Source of the DNA: Fructobacillus pseudoficulneus
GTDB taxonomy: Bacteria > Bacillota > Bacilli > Lactobacillales > Lactobacillaceae
Assembly (NCBI RefSeq): GCF_900108455.1
Contig: NZ_FNWS01000002.1
Location: 186,001 to 250,000, forward strand
Length of the DNA: 64,000 nt
Direction of reading: 5' to 3'
A program made the translations under genes and the position numbers. Below, piece after piece: positions 29,129 to 36,703 of the stretch. Numbering within the stretch: the first letter of the stretch is position 1; every line of letters begins with the position of its first letter. Under the pieces are notes generated by a model. That model saw only the letters and a program-made list of their open reading frames with translations, was not told the origin of the DNA and did not search any database.

Positions 29129-29194
29129 AATTTGTCACCTCATTTTTACTTTACCAAGGCAGGTGGTAAATTTCAATTTTAATCGCGCATATGT

Positions 29195-29200
29195 TATGAT
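29195..29200 (+). promoter_or_regulatory. -10 box of the DUF4044 gene
   Basis: TATGAT at 29195-29200 lies 35 nt before the ATG at 29236, with a poor -35 (TTTCAA, 18-bp spacer). AGGAG at 29216-29220 is 15 nt from the ATG, longer than usual. Confidence 0.45.
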
Positions 29201-29235
29201 ATTTCTAAATAAACCAGGAGATTGTCACTAAAACC

Positions 29236-29478
29236 ATGGCAAAGAAAAAAGCAAAATCAAAAGCAACTGTAGCAAAAAACAACGCTGACACGACCTCAGC
29301 AATCGACCTTGATCTTGAAGCGGAAGTTAACCGTCAACTGGCCAAACGCCCCATTCCTAAGGTTGAAAAGAAGAAAAAGAGTAAGTTCCAGGTTTGGACT
29401 TGGGTTATGGCAATCTTCATGGTCACCGTCATGGCTGGCTCCGTAATTTATGCCGCTATTTCATCAATCACCAATTAA
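29236..29478 (+). CDS. DUF4044-type small membrane protein
   Basis: 80 residues. A Lys-rich start (MAKKKAKSKATVAKNN), an acidic stretch, the motif KRPIPKVEKKKKSKFQ and one C-terminal membrane segment (about 52-75). This layout, and the place beside DUF3397 and mraZ, match the short DUF4044 proteins of Lactobacillales. Function unknown; it would be a tail-anchored protein with a basic cytoplasmic part. It stands alone on the plus strand with its own terminator. Confidence 0.75.
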   Translation: MAKKKAKSKATVAKNNADTTSAIDLDLEAEVNRQLAKRPIPKVEKKKKSKFQVWTWVMAIFMVTVMAGSVIYAAISSITN

Positions 29479-29489
29479 TGAATTAAAAT

Positions 29490-29520
29490 AAAAAAGTCGA
29501 CCAATTGGTCGACTTTTTTT
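29490..29520. terminator. Bidirectional terminator between DUF4044 and fakA
   Basis: AAAAAGTCGACCAATTGGTCGACTTTTT is a perfect palindrome with T runs in both directions, placed between convergent genes. Confidence 0.9.
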
Positions 29521-29527
29521 GTTGTTT

Positions 29528-31234
29528 TTATTCAACTGAGATCAAAAATGGGTACAAGCCCTGACCACCGTCATGAACTTCGCACTCTAAATCTTCATCA
29601 ATTTCTTCAACAGCTTCAGTCAATGCCTTGATATCCTTCTTCTTGGCATCCTTACCAGTGATAATTGTGACAATTTCACTGTCTTCATCCACCATTTTGG
29701 CGAGCATTTCCTTAGCAGTTTCCACCAACTTTGGTCCAACTACTTGAATTTCACCGTCAATCATCCCAAGCCAATCGCCCTTCTTGATTTCACGACCATT
29801 CAAAGTTGTATCGCGAACCGACTGAGTAACTTGGCCAGAAACAACCGTTGCCAGTTGTTCAGTCATCGCTTCTTGGTTTTCAGTAACTGAAGCAGCTGGG
29901 TTATAGCCCAACATCGCCGTCAATCCCTGTTGAATTGTCCGCGACTTAACCACTTCAACCGGCACATCAACCATTTCCTTGGCCTGATCAGCCGCCAGGA
30001 AGATGTTTGAATTGTTTGGTAAGATAATCGCTGACTTCGCCTTCGATTGGTTAATCGCCTCGACAAAGTCCGCCGTTGATGGATTCATGGTTTGACCACC
30101 AGTGATCACTTGGTAAACCCCCAATGAATCAAACAGCTTAGCAACCCCATCACCGGCCGCAACAGCAAAGACCGCTACGTCTGGAGCGGGCTTTTGTTCA
30201 GCTTGCTCGGCTTGGTTCAACTTGTCTTGAGCAGCCTGTTCATCGATGACAGCCTGCTGTTGGTCGCGCATGTTATCAACTTTGACCTTTTCAAGTGAAC
30301 CAAATTCACCACCCCAGTGAATAATTGCGCCAGGATCTTCGGTATGAACATGAACCTTTACCACTTCATCATCGTTAATGACTAGCAGTGAATCACCCTT
30401 ATCGGCAATGTAGTCGTAAAATGTTTGGTAATCAAAAGGCTTTTCAACAGTCGTTCCCTTGCCAATTTCCACCATAATTTCAGTACAGTAGCCATACTTA
30501 ATATCTTCTGGTCGGAGCGATTCGTTAGCTTGGGCCCCAGCATGAAGCTTGGAAACCATTTGGTCCAGCTCAGCATTATCAGGCGTCTGCAAATTTTCTT
30601 CAGAAATCGTTCCTGAAAGAACGTCAGAAAAGGCTGACAATACCAATACCAAACCTTGACCACCAGAATCGACAACACCAACTTCTTTCAAAACTGGCAA
30701 CAAGTCTGGCGTCTTATCCAAAGCAACTTGAGCAGTCTGAGCCACCGTTTCCATCATCGTTGGTAGGTCCTGACCGGCGCTAGCAGCTTCATCAGCAGCA
30801 GCCGCTGCTTCACGAATCACCGTCAAAATCGTTCCTTCAGTTGGCTTCATCACTGACTTATAGGCTACTTGGGCAGCCATCATCAAGGCATCTGCTAAGT
30901 CGCGAGCCGACAAAGTGGCCTTATCAGCTAATGAATCAGACATCCCACGGAAAATCTGCGACAAAATCACACCAGAATTTCCACGGGCTCCCATCAACAA
31001 GCCCTTTGAAGTTGCCTTAGCCAAGGCACCAACCGTTTCAGCTTGTGAGTCACGCTCATATTGAGCTCCTGAAGCCATCGACATGGCCATGTTCGTTCCA
31101 GTATCACCGTCCGGAACCGGAAAGACGTTTAACTTATTAATATTTTCCGCATTAGCGGTCAACTTGGCCGCGGCGGCATTAACCATCTTGCCATAATCAG
31201 CGGCAGTAATGGTCATAATTTTTTCTGCAGTCAT
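29528..31234 (-). CDS. fakA: Fatty acid kinase subunit FakA (DAK2 domain, YloV)
   Basis: 568 residues from an ATG at 31234, chosen for AAGGA 11 nt upstream; an ATG six codons later is a second option. FakA with a FakB partner phosphorylates exogenous fatty acids for phospholipid synthesis. The DhaL-type kinase domain has NVFPVPDGDTGTNMAMSM and GARGNSGVILSQI; a middle domain and a C-terminal DegV-like half follow. It starts 7 bp after the Asp23 gene, the usual pairing. No fakB is in the window. Confidence 0.92.
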   Translation of the reverse strand: MTAEKIMTITAADYGKMVNAAAAKLTANAENINKLNVFPVPDGDTGTNMAMSMASGAQYERDSQAETVGALAKATSKGLLMGARGNSGVILSQIFRGMSDSLADKATLSARDLADALMMAAQVAYKSVMKPTEGTILTVIREAAAAADEAASAGQDLPTMMETVAQTAQVALDKTPDLLPVLKEVGVVDSGGQGLVLVLSAFSDVLSGTISEENLQTPDNAELDQMVSKLHAGAQANESLRPEDIKYGYCTEIMVEIGKGTTVEKPFDYQTFYDYIADKGDSLLVINDDEVVKVHVHTEDPGAIIHWGGEFGSLEKVKVDNMRDQQQAVIDEQAAQDKLNQAEQAEQKPAPDVAVFAVAAGDGVAKLFDSLGVYQVITGGQTMNPSTADFVEAINQSKAKSAIILPNNSNIFLAADQAKEMVDVPVEVVKSRTIQQGLTAMLGYNPAASVTENQEAMTEQLATVVSGQVTQSVRDTTLNGREIKKGDWLGMIDGEIQVVGPKLVETAKEMLAKMVDEDSEIVTIITGKDAKKKDIKALTEAVEEIDEDLECEVHDGGQGLYPFLISVE

Positions 31235-31241
31235 CTTTGTT

Positions 31242-31601
31242 TTAATCCTTGGTTTCAATTCCCTGGACAATTACATTCACTTCAGGAACATGGATTCCCA
31301 GGTAACTATCCAAATAGTACTTCACCTTGCGCTGAACGGAAGAAGAAATATCCGCTAACTTCATGCCATATTGCACAACGATATAAACGTCAACAATAAC
31401 ACCAGCATCGGTCTGAGAAATCACAACGCCTCGACCGTAGTTTTCGCGGTTCAAAATTTGGTTTACTCCGTCACGCAAAGCAGCACGTGAAGCCATTCCA
31501 ACCACACCAGGATTGGCAATGGTGGCCCCACCAACGACTGACGCAATTACGTCGTTTTCAACCTTGATTTCACCATTTTGTGTTTGAATCTTAATTGCCA
31601 T
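31242..31601 (-). CDS. yloU: Asp23/Gls24 family envelope stress protein (YloU)
   Basis: 119 residues. Asp23 family with IASVVGGATIANPGVVGMAS near the start and DVYIVVQYGMKLADISSSVQ later. Such proteins sit at the membrane and are tied to envelope stress; precise function unsettled. Followed closely by fakA, as in most Firmicutes. Odd: no ribosome site lies close to the ATG; the purine run AAAGGAA is 30 nt upstream, and a small hairpin (GAGCC/GGCTC, 31614-31626) lies between. An extended -10 (TGG-TAAAAT) is seen further upstream. Confidence 0.9.
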   Translation of the reverse strand: MAIKIQTQNGEIKVENDVIASVVGGATIANPGVVGMASRAALRDGVNQILNRENYGRGVVISQTDAGVIVDVYIVVQYGMKLADISSSVQRKVKYYLDSYLGIHVPEVNVIVQGIETKD

Positions 31602-31705
31602 AACGTTGTTGCAGAGCCAATGGCTCCACGTTCCTTTCTGTTTACGATACTTCTATTTTACCATGTTCACCGCGAAGGTTCTAATTTTATAAAGGTACTT
31701 TAAAA

Positions 31706-31736
31706 ATAAAAAAACCACCCGAAGTGAGTGGTTTTT
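31706..31736 (-). terminator. Terminator after rpmB
   Basis: Stem AAAACCAC/GTGGTTTT with a 9-nt loop and a long T-rich tail (TTTTTTTATTTTT) on the minus strand. Its first arm begins at the rpmB stop codon. Confidence 0.8.
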
Positions 31737-31935
31737 AAACACGTTCGATTGAACCGTTCTTTAATCCGGCCTTCAAAGTACGTGCCGTTAAGTAAACTTT
31801 CTTAGGTGCGGAACCGTTAATCTTAACAGTAACCTTTTGCAAGTTTGGCTTCCAGCTACGACGACTTGAATTCAAGGCGTGTGAACGTTGATTACCAAAA
31901 CGGGTGCGTGCACCAGTAATTGCATCTTTTGCCAT
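31735..31935 (-). CDS. rpmB: 50S ribosomal protein bL28
   Basis: 66 residues from the ATG at 31935, which has a GGAGGG ribosome site; a longer frame upstream runs through the promoter and is not coding. The protein reads [20 protein letters not shown] and ends in a basic [21 protein letters not shown]-type tail. Normal bL28 length. It is a single-gene unit with its own promoter and terminator, between asp23 and trxA. Confidence 0.96.
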   Translation of the reverse strand: MAKDAITGARTRFGNQRSHALNSSRRSWKPNLQKVTVKINGSAPKKVYLTARTLKAGLKNGSIERV

Positions 31936-31960
31936 GTCTGACCCTCCTATCCGAGCCGAG

Positions 31961-32023
31961 GTATTGTTCATGCTCTTCTTATCAACAATACAATATTCTA
32001 CCAGAATAATAGGGCTTTGACAA
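31961..32023 (-). promoter_or_regulatory. rpmB promoter with an inverted repeat at the start site
   Basis: On the minus strand TTGTCA (32018-32023), a 17-bp spacer and TAGAAT (31995-32000) form a good sigma-A promoter. GTATTGTT/AACAATAC (31961-31968 and 31984-31991, 15-bp gap) is a perfect inverted repeat covering the expected start site, so it could act as a DNA operator. Confidence 0.75.
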
Positions 32024-32140
32024 GGATTTACCACGATTTGTTTCGTACAAATACCGACAAAAGAAAAATCCTCAGTAAATTGCCCCACTTATTCGCATTC
32101 GCTAGCGCAATTCAACGAGTCATTTACTCAATTAAAAACC

Positions 32141-32458
32141 TCAAGCGTATTTCTTCAAGATATCAGCCAATTGTTCCTTGTTATGGAAACCAACCAACCG
32201 TTCCACTGCTTGGCCATCCTTTGTCACAACCAAAGTTGGGATTGCTCGGATACCAAAGTCAGCTGGAGTTTGCTGGTTTTGATCAACATCCATCTTGTAA
32301 AAGTTAACGTTTTTCACGCCATCTTCTTCAGAAAGTGCATCTAAAACAGGTGATTGCATCTTGCAAGGGCCACACCAAGTTGCCCAAAAATCTGTAATCG
32401 CAACACCAGTAGCGGTGTCTTTTTCAAAGTCTGCATCAGTAATTGCTGTGACAGCCAT
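32141..32458 (-). CDS. trxA: Thioredoxin
   Basis: 105 residues from the ATG at 32458 (GGAGG 9 nt upstream). The active site WATWCGPCK is near residue 26-34 and the cis-Pro loop reads IRAIPTLVV. It reduces disulfides in cytoplasmic proteins and is the electron donor expected for the methionine sulfoxide reductases further along. It begins 1 bp after the thiN stop codon, and its ribosome site lies inside the thiN 3' end. This thiN-trxA coupling is not the usual trxA context. Confidence 0.95.
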   Translation of the reverse strand: MAVTAITDADFEKDTATGVAITDFWATWCGPCKMQSPVLDALSEEDGVKNVNFYKMDVDQNQQTPADFGIRAIPTLVVTKDGQAVERLVGFHNKEQLADILKKYA

Positions 32459-32459
32459 G

Positions 32460-33107
32460 TTAGCTACCTCCATCTTTGCTCTGCGTAACTACTAGCACAC
32501 CACTTGTGAAAGACAGGTGTACCAATTCATTAACAAATTCATTCGATGACCACATTATAGCCCGACTTTCAGGCTGTGTCAAGGTATACTTGGCGTCAAT
32601 AATTTTCAAATTATCAACTATACCCAATGGCATAAAACCAAGGTATTTCATCCCAGCAATCTGCTTCACCGCCTTATCACCTGGCAAAAGATAGCGCACC
32701 ACGTTTTGCCGGTCCACCAAGAATACCTTTTCAGCGATGAGTAAAAAGCCATCCATGGCCGGGAAGGTCAAATTGGCTAACAAATGGTCCATTCGGCCAC
32801 CCGTCGCCCCATAAAGATAAATTTCGTCAGCCCCCATTTGGTCGGCATATTTAATAGCTAATTGACCATCCGTGAAGTCTTTTTCCGGTGGGAAACGGTG
32901 AACATCGTTTGTTTCCAAGTGCTTTGTCAAGGCTGCTAGCTCTGTTGCCGTCAATGAATCAAAATCGCCAACCGCCATTTCAAAAGCAATGCCCGCTCGA
33001 TAAAGGTGCCAAGCACCGCGGTCAGCACCGATCCACTGACCGGGTTGATCAAAGAGGTCATCTGGCCAATAGGCCGACGGCCCACCGGCTAAAATATTGA
33101 CGCGCAT
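32460..33107 (-). CDS. thiN: Thiamine pyrophosphokinase
   Basis: 215 residues. Converts thiamine to thiamine diphosphate, the cofactor of phosphoketolase and pyruvate enzymes. The catalytic-domain motifs are ADRGAWHLYRAGI, AVGDFDSL, PPEKDFTDGQLAI and GATGGRMDHLLANL. The C-terminal beta domain follows from about 150. It belongs to the rsgA-rpe-thiN order typical of Firmicutes and lies 66 bp after rpe. Confidence 0.95.
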   Translation of the reverse strand: MRVNILAGGPSAYWPDDLFDQPGQWIGADRGAWHLYRAGIAFEMAVGDFDSLTATELAALTKHLETNDVHRFPPEKDFTDGQLAIKYADQMGADEIYLYGATGGRMDHLLANLTFPAMDGFLLIAEKVFLVDRQNVVRYLLPGDKAVKQIAGMKYLGFMPLGIVDNLKIIDAKYTLTQPESRAIMWSSNEFVNELVHLSFTSGVLVVTQSKDGGS

Positions 33108-33173
33108 ACATTTCTCCCCTATTTGCCAAAAAAGCCAAGCAAAACGATGTTTTACCCAGCTTTATTTTTAAAA

Positions 33174-33830
33174 TTACTTTGTCAAATCCAACAACTTGGC
33201 TACCTTAGCAGCAGGATCTTTCTTGTCGTAAACGTAAGAGCCAGCGACAAAGACGTTAGCACCGGCAGCAGCGGTCATCACGATTGTCTTATCGTTGATA
33301 CCACCATCAACTTCGATATCGTAATCCAAGCCATTGTCCTTTTTGTAATCAGCCAATTCCTTAATCTTAGCAACTGTTGCTGGCAAGAATGCTTGACCAC
33401 CAAAGCCAGGATTAACCGTCATCACCAAAACTTGATCAACCATCCCCAAGACAGGAACAATGGCTGATACAGGTGTTCCAGGGTTGATAACAACTTCTGC
33501 CTTAACACCGGCCGCCTTAATCATTTGCAAAACGCGGTGAATGTGTGGTGTTGCTTCAACGTGAACACCAATCAAGTCAGCACCAGCTTCTGCCAGTTCT
33601 TCTACGTGGTTTTCTGGGTGAACAGCCATCAAATGCACATCCAAAAACAAATCGGTTTGTGGACGCAATTGCTTAACCCAAGCAGGTCCATAGGCCATTG
33701 ATGGAACAAAAGAACCGTCCATCAAATCAATATGCAAATACTTAGCTCCGGCCTTTTCAACCAAAGCAACATCTTCACCCAACTTTGTTACGTCTGCGCT
33801 CAAAATTGATGGAGCAATAATTCCTGCCAT
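33174..33830 (-). CDS. rpe: Ribulose-phosphate 3-epimerase
   Basis: 218 residues from the ATG at 33830 with AGAGG just upstream; an 8-codon longer frame lacks a ribosome site. Interconverts ribulose-5-P and xylulose-5-P, the step feeding phosphoketolase in heterofermenters. TIM-barrel signatures: APSILSADVTKLGED, HIDLMDGSFVPSMAYGP, MTVNPGFGGQAF and EVDGGIND. It follows rsgA after a 55-bp gap that holds a hairpin. Confidence 0.97.
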   Translation of the reverse strand: MAGIIAPSILSADVTKLGEDVALVEKAGAKYLHIDLMDGSFVPSMAYGPAWVKQLRPQTDLFLDVHLMAVHPENHVEELAEAGADLIGVHVEATPHIHRVLQMIKAAGVKAEVVINPGTPVSAIVPVLGMVDQVLVMTVNPGFGGQAFLPATVAKIKELADYKKDNGLDYDIEVDGGINDKTIVMTAAAGANVFVAGSYVYDKKDPAAKVAKLLDLTK

Positions 33831-33849
33831 GTTTTTCCTCTTTCTAAAA

Positions 33850-33876
33850 GTCACTGTCGGTTAACAGTACAGTGAC
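33850..33876 (-). promoter_or_regulatory. Hairpin in the rsgA-rpe gap
   Basis: GTCACTGT (33850-33857) and ACAGTGAC (33869-33876) are a perfect 8-bp inverted repeat followed on the minus strand by TTTTAG and then the rpe ribosome site. It could attenuate read-through from rsgA; the T tail is short. Confidence 0.4.
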
Positions 33877-33885
33877 ACCGATAAC

Positions 33886-34791
33886 CTACTGTCGCCACTT
33901 TTGATTCGTTTTTTGGTAAACTGGTCGTTTTCCCTTAATAATTTGGTAAAACAGCTCATAACTATTATACCGTGCCTGAGAAATGCTGCCAAGCGCAACA
34001 GCCTCTTTCACCGCACAACCTGGTTCATTAATGTGAGAACAGGTCCTAAACCGGCATTGACCACTTACTGCCTTGATTTCAGGGAAGTAATCGCCCAACT
34101 GCTCAACCGGAAAGTCAAAGACTTCATAGGATGAAAATCCAGGCGTATCAGCAATCAACGCTTGGTACTTTGGCACCTCAATTAGTGATACCTGGCGGGT
34201 GGTATGTTTTCCACGCGATAAGGCCTTGGAAACCACACCGGTTTCAAGATTCAATTCCGGCGCTAAGGTATTTAGTAATGTCGACTTTCCAGCTCCGGTT
34301 TGACCCATTGCAACGACAACTTTGTCCTTTAAAATCGGTGTGAAGGCTGCTTCAAGGTCATCCGTTGATTGGACAACATCATAACCAACCCGTTGATATT
34401 CCGCCACCGTTTCTTGGAAGTCTGCTCGCTGCTTGTCATCAAATAAATCCAGCTTTGAAAAATAAAGCACTGGGCGTACCTTGGCTGCCTCTAAGGCAAC
34501 CAGTTGTCGATCCAACAAATTTTGCGAAAAAGCGGGTTCGACGACCGAAGTCACCACAATCGCCAAATCAACGTTGGCGATTGGTGGACGCACCAGGTCA
34601 TTTTGGCGGTCATGCAAAGCCCAAATAAACCCCTCGCCGTTTTCAGATTCATAATCCGCAAAATCCCCAACCAACGGGCGGTGATTTTTTTGGCGAAACT
34701 GACCGCGAGCACGGGTTCGTTCGACTGTCCCAGCTTGATTCATAATGTCATAATAACCGGCAAGTGACCGGATAATCCGTCCTGTTTTCAT
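33886..34791 (-). CDS. rsgA: Ribosome small subunit biogenesis GTPase RsgA
   Basis: 301 residues from the ATG at 34791. Circularly permuted GTPase that checks the decoding centre of maturing 30S. An OB fold (1-75) is followed by G4 YFSKLD, G1 [14 protein letters not shown] and G3 DTPGFS, then a zinc domain with [14 protein letters not shown]. No Shine-Dalgarno precedes the ATG; a TATACT box ends 6 nt upstream, so it may be leaderless. A GTG two codons earlier abuts the -10 box and is unlikely. Follows prkC after its terminator, in the conserved stp-prkC-rsgA-rpe-thiN order. Confidence 0.95.
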   Translation of the reverse strand: MKTGRIIRSLAGYYDIMNQAGTVERTRARGQFRQKNHRPLVGDFADYESENGEGFIWALHDRQNDLVRPPIANVDLAIVVTSVVEPAFSQNLLDRQLVALEAAKVRPVLYFSKLDLFDDKQRADFQETVAEYQRVGYDVVQSTDDLEAAFTPILKDKVVVAMGQTGAGKSTLLNTLAPELNLETGVVSKALSRGKHTTRQVSLIEVPKYQALIADTPGFSSYEVFDFPVEQLGDYFPEIKAVSGQCRFRTCSHINEPGCAVKEAVALGSISQARYNSYELFYQIIKGKRPVYQKTNQKWRQ

Positions 34792-34797
34792 GCCCAC

Positions 34798-34806
34798 AGT
34801 ATACCA
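34798..34806 (-). promoter_or_regulatory. Extended -10 promoter against the rsgA start
   Basis: On the minus strand TGG-TATACT ends 6 nt before the rsgA ATG. No clear -35. Just upstream lie two near-identical 12-mers, CAGTTAAGCCAG (34827-34838) and CAGTCAAGCCAG (34841-34852). Confidence 0.6.
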
Positions 34807-34861
34807 TATTTTTAGCCAAGGTCGCCCAGTTAAGCCAGTCCAGTCAAGCCAGCCATGCCAA

Positions 34862-34889
34862 TAAAAAAAGAACCCGCTAGGGTTCTTTT
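34862..34889 (-). terminator. Terminator after prkC
   Basis: AAAGAACCC/GGGTTCTTT stem with a 4-nt loop and TTTTTTT tail on the minus strand. It separates prkC from the rsgA promoter. Confidence 0.85.
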
Positions 34890-34894
34890 ATTTC

Positions 34895-36703
34895 TTAACT
34901 TTTGCTTGATGCACTTGACGATGAGCTAGATGAATTACTATCCGAATTTCCCATCGAAATCGTCAACGTTAACGTCTTATCCAGTGAGAACTGTGAATCA
35001 GCAGCAGGGTCTTGCGAAATCACCTGACCACTTGGCTGATTAGAACTTTGGTTAACAAAGTTCAACTGAACATGGTTACTGTTGGCCCAATTAATGGCAT
35101 CGCTTTGGCTCTTACCAACTAAGTTTGGTAAGGTCACCTTATTGGGACCAGAAGAAACGGTCAAAACAATCGTAGTGCTACTTGGGTCAGCAGCGTTTCC
35201 AGCAGTCACTGACTGCGAAATCACTTCCCCACTTGGCACATCATTGCTTGCCTGGGTCTTCTTCTTAACAGTAAAGCCAAGGTTGTTCAATTGAGAAGCG
35301 GCATCGCCGTAAGTCCAACCAGTGTAATCAGACAAGGTCACCTTGTCACCACCAGAAGAAATGACCAATTGAACGGAAGTTCCCTTCTTCAAATACGCAC
35401 CGCTACCCGGCTTAGACTTAATCACATTGCCCTTTGAAACGGACTTTGAAGTCGTATAAGTCTCGTTACCAACCGAGAAACCAGCATCCGAAAGTTTTTC
35501 CTCGGCCTGGCTTTGGGATAGGTTCGCCACATTCGGTACCGTGACATAATTGCCCTGGGCGTAAACATAACCACCGATTCCAGCAGCGGCCAAGACCAAC
35601 AAAATCAACCCAACGACAACCTTCTTTGCCGACTTAAACTTAACACCGTTTTTAGATAAAACGCTCCGCACGTACTTAGGCGTGCGGTCAACCAATTGGG
35701 CAATTTCTTTAACAGACTTGCCCTGCTTGGCGTAGTCGATAATTTGATCTTGTACGCTTTTGCCTTCTTCTGGATCAGTCAAAACTTCAGGGTCATCAAC
35801 GTATGGTCGTTCTGACCAGTCAGTATCAACCAAACGGGTTTCATCAGAAGTTTCAGGAACATAACGGGCCTCTTGCGACCGGCGCTTTGACAAAGACGTC
35901 TTGAGGTCATCAGCCATTGACTCAGCTGAGAAATACCGGTCTTCTGGATTTTTGGCCGTTGCCCGCAAGATAACGTTTTCCAACGGTTGTGGTATTTGTG
36001 AATCAAAATCACGGACAAAAGGCATTGGCATGTTGCCGTGCTTATAAGCCACCTGGTCCGGTGTATCCCCTTGATAAGGAACCTGGTTGGTCAACATCTC
36101 ATACAAGATTACCCCAAGGGCATATAAGTCCGACCTGACCGAGGCTCCCTTACCAATTGGTAATTCAGGTGCCAAATAATGAATCGAACCAATCACCGTA
36201 TGCACCTGAGTCATTGACTGTGACCGCTTAACCGTTGCAATCCCAAAGTCGGTAATCTTAACCTGGTTGTTTCGGTCAATCAAAATATTTTGTGGCTTTA
36301 AATCGCGGTGAATAATGCCGGCCCGGTGGGCTGCGCCAACCGCATCCAAAATTTGTTCCATAATATCAACAACTTGCTGATACGGAATTGGAAAATGCTG
36401 CTGAATGAAGTCTTTCAAATCCATACCATCAACGTATTCCATCACCAAATAAGAGGAGCCGTCGAATTCACCGGCATCATAGATTTGAACAATATGGTCA
36501 TTGACCAAAGTTGTGGCGGCTTTGGCTTCACGCTGAAACCGTTCCACTGCATCAGGCTGGTCTTTAATGTCCAACCGAATCATCTTTAAAGTAACATCAC
36601 GCTTCAAATAAGTATCAAAGGCTAGGTAAACATTGGCCATGCCCCCACCGCCCAGCGGACGCACTACCTGGTAGCGGTGATCAATCATCGTTCCTTGTTC
36701 CAT
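34895..36703 (-). CDS. prkC: PASTA-domain Ser/Thr protein kinase (PrkC/Stk) with an HTH-like juxtamembrane segment
   Basis: 602 residues. Kinase domain 8-275: glycine loop PLGGGGMANVYLA, Lys40, HRDLKPQN (132-139), DFG (152-154) and YLAPE. Residues about 315-355 read QDQIIDYAKQGKSVKEIAQL then TPKYVRSVLSKNGV, a helix-turn-helix-like unit not usually seen here. One membrane segment (361-382) and three extracellular PASTA repeats (about 385-585), then a poly-Ser tail. It senses muropeptides or lipid II and phosphorylates division and metabolic proteins. Its ATG overlaps the stp stop (TAATG). Confidence 0.95.
   Translation of the reverse strand: MEQGTMIDHRYQVVRPLGGGGMANVYLAFDTYLKRDVTLKMIRLDIKDQPDAVERFQREAKAATTLVNDHIVQIYDAGEFDGSSYLVMEYVDGMDLKDFIQQHFPIPYQQVVDIMEQILDAVGAAHRAGIIHRDLKPQNILIDRNNQVKITDFGIATVKRSQSMTQVHTVIGSIHYLAPELPIGKGASVRSDLYALGVILYEMLTNQVPYQGDTPDQVAYKHGNMPMPFVRDFDSQIPQPLENVILRATAKNPEDRYFSAESMADDLKTSLSKRRSQEARYVPETSDETRLVDTDWSERPYVDDPEVLTDPEEGKSVQDQIIDYAKQGKSVKEIAQLVDRTPKYVRSVLSKNGVKFKSAKKVVVGLILLVLAAAGIGGYVYAQGNYVTVPNVANLSQSQAEEKLSDAGFSVGNETYTTSKSVSKGNVIKSKPGSGAYLKKGTSVQLVISSGGDKVTLSDYTGWTYGDAASQLNNLGFTVKKKTQASNDVPSGEVISQSVTAGNAADPSSTTIVLTVSSGPNKVTLPNLVGKSQSDAINWANSNHVQLNFVNQSSNQPSGQVISQDPAADSQFSLDKTLTLTISMGNSDSNSSSSSSSASSKS

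Noticed and set aside
31936-32088. Extra 51 codons before rpmB
   Set aside because: They run through the rpmB promoter and ribosome site; bL28 is complete from the ATG at 31935.
34895-34940. Ser-rich repeat at the C-terminus of PrkC as an adhesin-like repeat
   Set aside because: It is a short run of about 15 mostly serine residues, common as a tail on PASTA kinases, and no longer repeat is present.
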